DNA from: Stromatinia cepivora
Taxonomy: Eukaryota > Ascomycota > Leotiomycetes > Helotiales > Sclerotiniaceae
NCBI GenBank assembly: GCA_014898415.1
Contig: RCTD01000001.1
Coordinates: forward strand, 4,402,001 to 4,466,000
Reading direction: 5' to 3'
Length of the DNA: 64,000 nt
Position 1 is the stretch's first letter, and each line of letters opens with the position of its first letter. Position numbers and translations under genes: made by a program. This document shows, one piece after another, positions 55,987 through 64,000 of the stretch. Under the pieces are notes generated by a model that made no database searches, was not told the origin of the DNA, and saw only the letters and a list, made by a program, of their open reading frames with translations.

Positions 55987-58900
55987 GGGGAAAATCGTGC
56001 CTTGAGATGAAAACTAGGTTGAATTACTCTTGGTTTTCCTCTGACATTCACGTGGTTATTGTTTAACGTGCATGATGCACAATGCATAAAGCCAGAGATG
56101 AAGTCAGATGGAGATGCATTATTGGCGTTCTTGGTGAGGGATTCTCATGGGATTGAGGAATGGATTGGCGTATTTTCTACGTAGCAGGCAGGGTTATGGA
56201 TAGGCTTAAGCATAAAAGTAGCAACATAAGCATAATTTTGACATGTTACTTTGTCTTTACATACATCACCTCTCATAAGGTTATCTTTGAGTCTGACGGC
56301 TTGGCTATGCTGTGTTGTGGCAGGGTGAGGAGACAACATGCAAGCAAGAGGATGGACGGAAAATATAAGATTATTTACGTATCTCTTTTGTAATATTTTG
56401 TAGTGTAGGTAGCGTAGGTATTTATAGTATTTATGGAAAATGGAAATGGAAATGGAAATAGAAATAGAAGTAGAAAATGGAAATACAAAAGTTGTAAAGA
56501 TAGATGATGACCTTTTCTCAATTATATATTATTAATATCGTTATTCTAGTGAGTTGATTTGAACATCATATTACATTACATTACAATTATATTATATCTG
56601 ACAGATCTAGATATATATTGGGATAGTAAATATTAGATATTTTACTAGCAAGGAGGGCATGGATGGTGGGTATGAATGAAGAGATGGATTTTCTTTAATG
56701 CCACGACTTCTTTGTTTTAGTTTTAGTTTTAGTTTTATGTAGGTAAGGTAAGGTTAGGTTAGTGTTGGTGAGAAATGAAAGAAGTGAGAAGTGAAAAGTG
56801 GGAAGGGGCTGGGAGATATGGTTGTAGATATGGATGGATAGGGGAGTTTGCGAGTAGGTACCGGTACTTTGTTTGTGGGTGTGTGGATGAGATGTGTGGA
56901 ATCCTTGTAAATAAATGGCTTGCTTGGGGTTGAAACAGCGTTTATGCATTGGAAGGAAGGGGAAGGGGTTGCGTTGGATTTAGTGTATTGGATGTTGACT
57001 GGGTGGATGTTGGGGATTGGGGATTGGTGATTGGTGATTGGTGATTGCTAAGGTTGGGGGCGGTTTTATAAATCGTGAGGTCATTGATTTAGAACTATGG
57101 TGTGGATGCATGGATAGATGGATTTAGATTCCGGATTTAGATTGAGAGGGAGGTATGGCATGGTATGGTTTGCCTCTTGATTTGATGGATGTTGGAGGTG
57201 AAGGGTTGGAGGGTTGGGGTGAGGTGAGATTTAAAATCTTGGAATCTTGGAACCTTGGAATCTTGGATAAGATTTGAGGAGGGGAGTAGAATTGATGTTA
57301 AAGCGAGATGCGAGATGTGAGATGTGAGATGTGATTTTACTTGCTGTGTAGGGCATAAGAGTTTAGATTCGGGAGGGAGTCAGAAGTTAGGAGTCAGTCA
57401 TAGATTAGAGCTTGATGCGATTGATTTGGATAAGAGGATCAGGGATTAGATATTCGTATCTGTAAGGCTTTATTTTCTTCACGAGGATTCCCTACCTCAT
57501 ATTTCACCAACAGATAAATCTTCAAAAACATGTCTCAGTCTCGTAACTTATTTCTCCAACGCGGATTGATGGCAAATACATCCGGTATACGGGCGTTTAT
57601 GATTACTATGACTACTCGAGTATTAGGTAGCTAAAGGTAAGACCAACCAACCACCAACTTGTTCATTGAAAGTTGAAGAACGTTATATGTATGAGCCCGG
57701 GGTAAGAAATAAAATACCTGGGATAAGGATGATTTCATTCCCATTTACCATTGTATCGGGTCTTCTGATCATACTCTATGCTTACTGACGGACTTCCGGA
57801 GTATGGCGCGATTTGCTTATTTCTGTTTGCTTATTGATAAGATAAGGGAGGGGGAGGGCTTGGGTTTATGTAGTTTTACTCTATTATATATATCCTTATC
57901 TTTATTATAATATTGAAGAAATACTAGATAAGTTGTACTAGTCTTATGTATATTATATGTTGGTTTCAAGGTATGTATCATGGTATCTTTGTTAGTTAGC
58001 CCTACTGGTGGGTACTGGTGGGGGATCAACAATTAGTTCTTCCAACAACCCTAATATTTACAGCGATATTGGAATTGCTACATCATAATCAAACGATTAA
58101 ACAACAAACCACAAACTAATAGCCCCCAAATATATTCCAGCCGCACGTACAAAGGCACAATATACCTACTTCATAGTGGCAAATTAGGCGCAGCCGCGAA
58201 AGCCGCGTTGGTTTGTATCAGTTTGGTTGGGCTTGAGCTTGGGTATGGTAAGGTTTATGCGGCGACTCGATTCATTTTTCCTTCCTGTAGATATATGCAT
58301 ATGTGTATATGTATATGGCTTCCGGAAATGGCTTCTCGTTTAGGGAGAGAAATGGTAATGTGATTGTGATGAGCTCGAGCATACAGATCAGGGGTTTAAC
58401 ATACCTAGTATATGTATCCATGGATGTAATTGCAAGTGCGGTTATATGATTGCGAGGTGTGTAGTTTGTATGCGGACTGAATTAGAAGTTGGAAGTTGGA
58501 GTTGGAGATGGACGAAGTTGGATGGAGTTGAATGGTGTTCGTATATACATGTAAGATCTTACAAGGGATGAGTTTAAGGGGTAGTGAAATGGATGTAGAG
58601 TTTACTGCTGATTTGAGTTTCATTTAGTCGTTTTTATATTCTTGAAGAGTAGTCCTTGAGTTTTCTAGCGTGGATTTGTATACAAATGGTTCTAATTCTT
58701 ATTATAATTATTTTATTACTTTTTTCTTTGACCGCAGACCATACACGCATGCTGCTGAACTAAAAGATGCAACTTTTATTATACACCATGTCTGAGCTAA
58801 TCGTATCTGTATTATCACTTGGCCTAGGTACTTACGAGTAATGCTTTGATAGTTCTGAGCAAATAGGTAAGTAGTACCTTCACAGTCTTCTGCGCATCGC

Positions 58901-60334
58901 CTGAGTATGGATCCGAGCACTTCCTATACACTCTGTTGTCCATGACGCAGAGCGAAAAGCGCAAAGATATGCAAGAGGATTACTGGCTATGAGACATGGT
59001 GGACATTGGGAAGATTACCCTGGGCCTGAGCTAGCATTAATCATCATTTCCTCTTATTGTCCTTCGCAAGTGAATGGAAAGATTCAAAGATGTATTCGGC
59101 GAAATATGGTTGGAAAGTACAGACTACAGTGACCAGAGCAAGAGTTGCCTAAGGGCAAAAATATAACGAAGGAAGCTTCAAGCAAATTCCACCTCCATCT
59201 GCGAATCCCAAGAAAGTCAAGGACATTATCATAAAGTCAGAAAAAACTCATCATTATCACAACAAAACAAAAACTTCTCGTAACCTTATATCCGGGAAAT
59301 AATCCATAAAGCCAGCAACACCTTACTTCATATCTTCCATATAATTCCGTGCACATCTGCTTGGTACTCTACCACTCTATTTCAGGACCTGAACCGCTAT
59401 TAAATGAATCCATACAAAATATGATTTCTTTATAAAACCTACAATTCAACTCATCAATTGCATTGATTATAATGACCATCCCTACACCCCTATATACAAG
59501 CGTATCATGAGGGACCTGTACTTCGACACGCGAAAGTATGTAAATCCATCTCTACCCACCTCACCCCCCGATACGACATACTACTCATTCCGCATATTTA
59601 TCATCCAGAAGTAGATGCTCATGACTGACGCTAATGCTGTTCTTGCTGTCTTGATAATGTACCCTTCTATTATAGAAATTTACTTTACTTTAGCATATAT
59701 TCATATAGTGATAGCTATCAGATCTTCTTACCTGACCATTCATTAGAGGTTCATGAGCTATTGTTACATGTAAAGTTAAACAACGCAGGATATTATTAGT
59801 GTTCTTTGTTTGAGACAGCTTGGAGCTTCGTCGATTGGATGGGTGAAAAGAGAAATGCGGATTGTACTCATGAGTGAGTGTAAGAGGTCTTTTCATCAAC
59901 AATCGGAAAAGAAATCCTTGCACAAAAACTGCTTTTCGAAAGACTCTAATAAAGATACTCTATTAGAATGATTATCATACTAACCTCTTTTCTTCAAGTC
60001 GGATGAGGAAGATAAAGCGGGAGCGAGAGAGAAAAAGGAAAAGCTATTACCGAGTCAATGGTATGAACTCGGCAAATGATAAGTTATACTATCAAGAGCT
60101 TATAGAGCAGCCCTCCGAAATTGAGTTTAGTTTTAGAAGCTAGTAGATTATTAATTAGAAAAAACATATACATGAAAGATTTCATCCCTAGTTCCCAATT
60201 CCTAACTCCTAACTCCTCATTTCAATCCTAATTATCCGATTCCCATAATCTTCAAATTCTCATGAAACCTGATAACAAATAAAGAGAAACACTAACACAC
60301 TCAGGATGTTTCCTAACCATCAAAATCCAACTTC
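55987..60334. other. Gene-poor region, 4.3 kb
   Basis: This segment lies between the convergent hrd1 (+) and the helicase gene (-). It contains many short simple repeats, including a TGGAAA-like run near 56432-56480 and five 7-bp units (GGKGATT) at 57012-57046, along with AT-rich stretches. No reading frame with a recognisable product was found. Confidence 0.5.
57012..57046. repeat. GGKGATT heptamer array, five units
   Basis: Two GGGGATT units are followed by three GGTGATT units in tandem. Confidence 0.8.
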
Positions 60335-63300
60335 TCATCTCTCCATCCTCTCGCTTCTCACAACCCCTTCTGTAAAATTGTGACTTTGACCACCAATTCT
60401 CGCTCCACACTCCGGGCATCTAGCCAACTGCATGGGCATTCCACACTCACCGATTGCAAACTACAATAATATCAGTCTCTCTCTTGTTCTTAACTTCCCT
60501 CAAACAAGGTCCACTTACCGGATGTCCCCTCTCACATTCATACCAATGACCACTATGAGTAGCAATTCCTCCGCTCCCAGAAACCATAGCCTTCTTAATA
60601 GCATCCAATTCCTCTTTCGTGACTTCCTCATACCATTCTCGGCCTAAGAATTTAATTGATTCTTCAACAGCAGTGAGTAGCGAGTCCGCATTCCGGAATC
60701 CTTGCGAACACAATTCTCTTGCTTCTTCCAATAACTCTTTAGCTTTCTGTATCTCGGGAGCTGTCTTGCTCGTTTGGGAGGGAGACACGGCACGTGTATA
60801 CGAATCATAAAGTCGGGCGATCTTAGCATAGTAGAGGATACCCTCAACAGCAAGTTTTGGAAGATTGTCTTCTTGACAAGATGTAATGTAAGAGAGACAG
60901 GAGCGGAAAAATGATACAGAGAGTTGGTCTAGGGCGCCACCAGGTAATTTGATTGTAGTTTTTGGGTTGGCCTTTAGTTTTTGAGACAAGGGGAATTTGT
61001 CGGTAAGCACGATATACCTGAAGGATTGTGTTAGCTGATACACTATTTTCATGATTTAATATATTCAAATACGTGTGGAACATTGGAAGTCTGAACACTT
61101 ACTGAAGCTTTAATTGCGCACCATGGCCCCCACGAGTTATACGGCGATCTCGAGGTGAGCTATGGGTATTGGAAATGGATAAGCTGTTTATTGCATCCTC
61201 AATTGATCGTTGTCGCATGGCATTGACAGTTGCATCATGAAGTTTCGTCGCAGGTTGGTGCTTCTCCATTACTTTCTTACAGAATGCATCCACTCTTTTC
61301 TCAAGCTTTCTGGATTTATCTTGTCGCTCTTTGAGCTGTTTTTCAGCATAGGTTTGTGTTCCAGGAGCTATTCCGTACACATCTTTCATGAACAGAAGAG
61401 ACTGTCTAGTATCATCAAGTTCTTGCTCCAATTTATTGATCTCGAACTCCAATTCTCGAAGTTCTACTTGGCCACTGACGAGGAATCGTTTAGACATTTC
61501 ATCAATCACAGCTCTGTTAATAACTCGGTTGTACCGTGGCGTTGCGAATTGACGAAGGGGACATTTGCAATCCGGACATCGAGGGATCGAAGATGCTAGC
61601 GTTGCAGTTGCGTCTTTGATTGCTGTGTAGTTTCCAAGTATATCTTGCTCGTATACTTCTGACATCCCAACCATCCCATCGAGGGTCTCGGCTGTAAAGA
61701 AGTGCTTGCATCCGAGTGCGACAATTGGTGTTTCGTCAAGGTCAATGTCGCCATAAGTTTTCATTTCTAGTAAATCAACTCGAGCATCTTGTTTCGTTGA
61801 GCATATCTGACAGTAGTCTTGTGCACATGGCTCGCCACAAAGTCCTGGACATTGATGACCACAAGAAAGCTTTGACGAGCAACGCTTATTACAAGGTAAT
61901 TTATCGCAAGGTCCCGCACATCTATAAGATTATATGATTAGCATTTTTTGTGTAAATATCACCAACGAGAAGTGGCTGCCAAGCTTCTCGGGCGAGGCTC
62001 AAGATACTTACGGCATGTTGCACTTCTCTTGATGCTCACAAGACCAGGTACACCTCTCTATGCAAGGCGCGCAAGCTTCATGGCATTTCAGTGTGCATTT
62101 CGAGTGAGAGCACTGAACCTATTTGCATATTAGAGCTTGGTTCCATGTTCAAAATTCGCATAAAATACATACCTCACATGGCGCAAAGCAAAGACCACAT
62201 TCTTTACCATCATGGCATGGTCGTTTACAGCTATGGTTGCAGGTGCTGAAGGGGCGATTGCATGGTTTGGTGCACGAAGGATGTTTCGTGACTTGTTTCC
62301 CTTCTTCCTGGCGGGTGCACTTACCGCATGTAGACGTACAGGCATGCCCGCACGATAAATTGGCTCCACAAATAGTTGGGCAACGAAACCCTGGCAAAGT
62401 AATATCTTGCGAGCAGGGCACTTCGATAATGTGATCGCAGCCAGACATCTTCTTTTTCACCATGGCCATGCAATTAATTTTAGCAAGGTCGCGAGTCAAA
62501 TAACACTCAACCCTATCCTTTGTGTGCTTGCAAGGAAGTTGTATGTTGTCAAATTTAACACAGCAGGGTCCGCAGTCTTCACCGCAGGTGGACTTTTGAC
62601 AGGAATGACCACAAGGCTGGTGAAGACGTTCGCAACGTTGTGGGCACTTGAAGATAGCATGCATACTCTCAGAATGGCAACGAGCCAAACATCGATGTCC
62701 ACAATCGGATAGACGCCTATTACAGGCACGAGCGCATCCTCCTTCCGGGCTCAATCTGAGAAAATCATCCGGTTGAGAGGCTTGCAAGTCATCTTCGGGA
62801 TGCCGTGGACAACAGAGTCCGAATGACTGGCCAACAGATCCTGCTTCTCGTAATGTACTAATGTTATCGGCCCACATTTGTACACTGGAATAAGTTTGTG
62901 TATTACCGATGAGATAAAGTCCATGTTGAGCTCGGCTGAGCAATACGTTGATGCGGTTAGTAGTTTTGAGAAATCCAACTTTCTTATCCTTGTTACTTCT
63001 CACGAGGGAGACGATCACGACTTTAGCCTCTTCACCCTGAAAATTGTCAACGGTTGCTATTCTAAAATCAAGTTAGCATTGTCATGTATGGTACTTATGT
63101 ATAGAGACTGGGACTTGCCGAAGTAAATCGCTCAACTGCTTCTTTTGAAGGGCTTTCCTGTCAGAAGTCTGGCCAAGTTGTTCGTCATGATCCGAGTCGG
63201 GCGCTATGAAGCCATCTTTCACAAGCGTATCCTGATCGCGATCAGATAGAACAATCTCGAAATCCTTCCGCATATGGTTACGTAGCTTTTGTAGTTGACC

Positions 63301-64000
63301 ACTGTAGGGGGTTAAAACAGCAATATCGCTACTACTATATTCTCCTTGGCGAACAATATGCCTTACAAGTGCGGCGGTCATTTCGACTTCCCACTGATTG
63401 CTGTGAGACATGGTCTTATGCTCTTGATTTAGACCATCGTCTTGAAAGTTCTCATGATCTAGCCAAAAAACCTGCAGACATGTTTAGCTAACTCGATTGA
63501 CCGATAAACAATAAATGGACAAAGGATCGAACAGTGGGAATCCAAGAACACTGCCGCCACCAGTCGAAAATCAGGTGGAACTTACATTTTCACGCATTCC
63601 AACAACGTCAGGATAGACTTTAGTACTGTCGTGATCAATAAGCTCGGGATATATGCGATTGATCAGCCTGGATATCTCGGGTCGCATTCGGCGCTGGATG
63701 TTTAATTGAGCAACGGGTAATCTGCTTCTACCATTTTGGCCCACAGAGAGTCTCTCAAATTGGCTTCGATCAAGCTGATAAAGGGTTCCGGCTCTGCTTT
63801 CAAGGGATAGATCCTTGAAGTTGTTGATCTGAGGTCGAAGTTGTTCGTGGTCACCAATTGATACTACATGTTCTACAGATGCTTTTGAGTATGTCAGTAT
63901 TTTATCATACTTTCGATTAATATAAAGCAGTGATTTTCAAAGACACTTGTGATTGATACGGGAAAAAAAGTGAGATGAGATGGCATACGTAAGAGTGTTG
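60335..64000 (-). CDS. NF-X1 finger SF1 helicase with RZ finger, 3' part (ZNFX1-like)
   Basis: The gene enters from the right edge and ends at 60335. Exons from the right: beyond 64000 to 63989 (tentative), 63586-63872, 63119-63471, 62173-63061, 62012-62118, 61103-61921, 60519-61017 and 60335-60460; the seven complete exons join in phase. The UPF1-like SF1 helicase C-terminal lobe shows HVVSIGDHEQLRPQI, QRRMRPEISRLI, VLTPYSGQLQKLR, ATVDNFQGEEAKVV and NRINVLLSRAQHGLYLIG. A long array of NF-X1-type Cys/His fingers follows (CGHSCQKSTCGEDCGPC, CGHACTSTCGKC, CNHSCKRPCHDGKECGLC). Next come a Cys-rich module, a coiled coil (LEFEINKLEQELDDTRQ), and a C-terminal RZ-type zinc finger (GHWYECERGHP, then FAIGECGMPM and ARCPECGARIGG). 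The architecture is that of animal ZNFX1, which binds RNA in silencing and antiviral responses; the fungal role is inferred at most. The helicase N-terminal lobe lies outside the window. Confidence 0.9.

Noticed and set aside
1..64000. Secondary-metabolite cluster around the CPS1, MetX-like and flavoprotein genes
   Set aside because: CPS1 is a housekeeping-type conserved protein rather than an NRPS with carrier domains. There is no PKS/NRPS core, no P450 and no transporter nearby.

Overview
The window is nuclear DNA of a filamentous ascomycete. The genes are widely spaced and mostly carry short introns (about 50 to 120 bp) with GTAWGT-type donors, CTAAY-like branch sites and YAG acceptors. 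The gene set (class II cAMP phosphodiesterase, CPS1/DIP2-type adenylate-forming protein, Hrd1 ubiquitin ligase, DUF3074 protein, fungal NF-X1 finger helicase, GPI-anchored Cys-repeat wall protein) is typical of Pezizomycotina. The overall style suggests Leotiomycetes, perhaps Sclerotiniaceae (Botrytis/Sclerotinia), but that is inference from memory of gene content and was not checked by search.

Layout. Bases 1-2.9 kb are extremely AT-rich and hold a degenerate 2,185-bp DNA transposon relic with 40-bp terminal inverted repeats, each end flanked by TA. From 3.6 to 23.6 kb lies a gene-dense block: a DUF3074/coiled-coil protein (+), a MetX-like alpha/beta hydrolase (-), a flavin-reductase-like flavoprotein (+), the low-affinity cAMP phosphodiesterase (-), the large CPS1/DIP2 homologue (-) and an orphan nuclear-looking protein (+). 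From 23.6 to 48.7 kb genes are sparse: a small alpha/beta hydrolase (-), a secreted GPI-type protein with four six-cysteine repeats (+), an LCAT-family lipase/acyltransferase-like protein (+), a phosphotransferase pseudogene (+), and long gene-poor stretches of 4.4 kb and 9.1 kb. From 48.7 kb on come a C2H2 zinc-finger transcription factor with a long leader (+), the ERAD ubiquitin ligase Hrd1 (+), a 4.3-kb gap, and the 3' part of an NF-X1 finger / SF1 helicase of ZNFX1 type (-), which runs off the right edge.

Most of the work here was exon reconstruction. Every multi-exon gene below was rebuilt by hand so that phases join and the total is a whole number of codons. Notable structures are a 15-nt micro-exon and a 51-nt frame-preserving intron in hrd1, a GC-AG intron in the helicase, a 516-bp first intron in the phosphodiesterase gene, and a splice donor overlapping the stop codon of the orphan protein.

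These are ordinary eukaryotic genes with no operon logic. cAMP breakdown (PDE), CPS1 and a cell-wall protein would all be relevant to growth and host interaction in a plant-associated fungus, but nothing in the sequence links them functionally. I see no tRNA, rRNA or CRISPR array. I did not find an obviously new multi-gene system. The best leads are the transposon relic, the orphan protein family, the Cys-repeat wall protein, the NF-X1/RZ helicase and the unusual splicing events.
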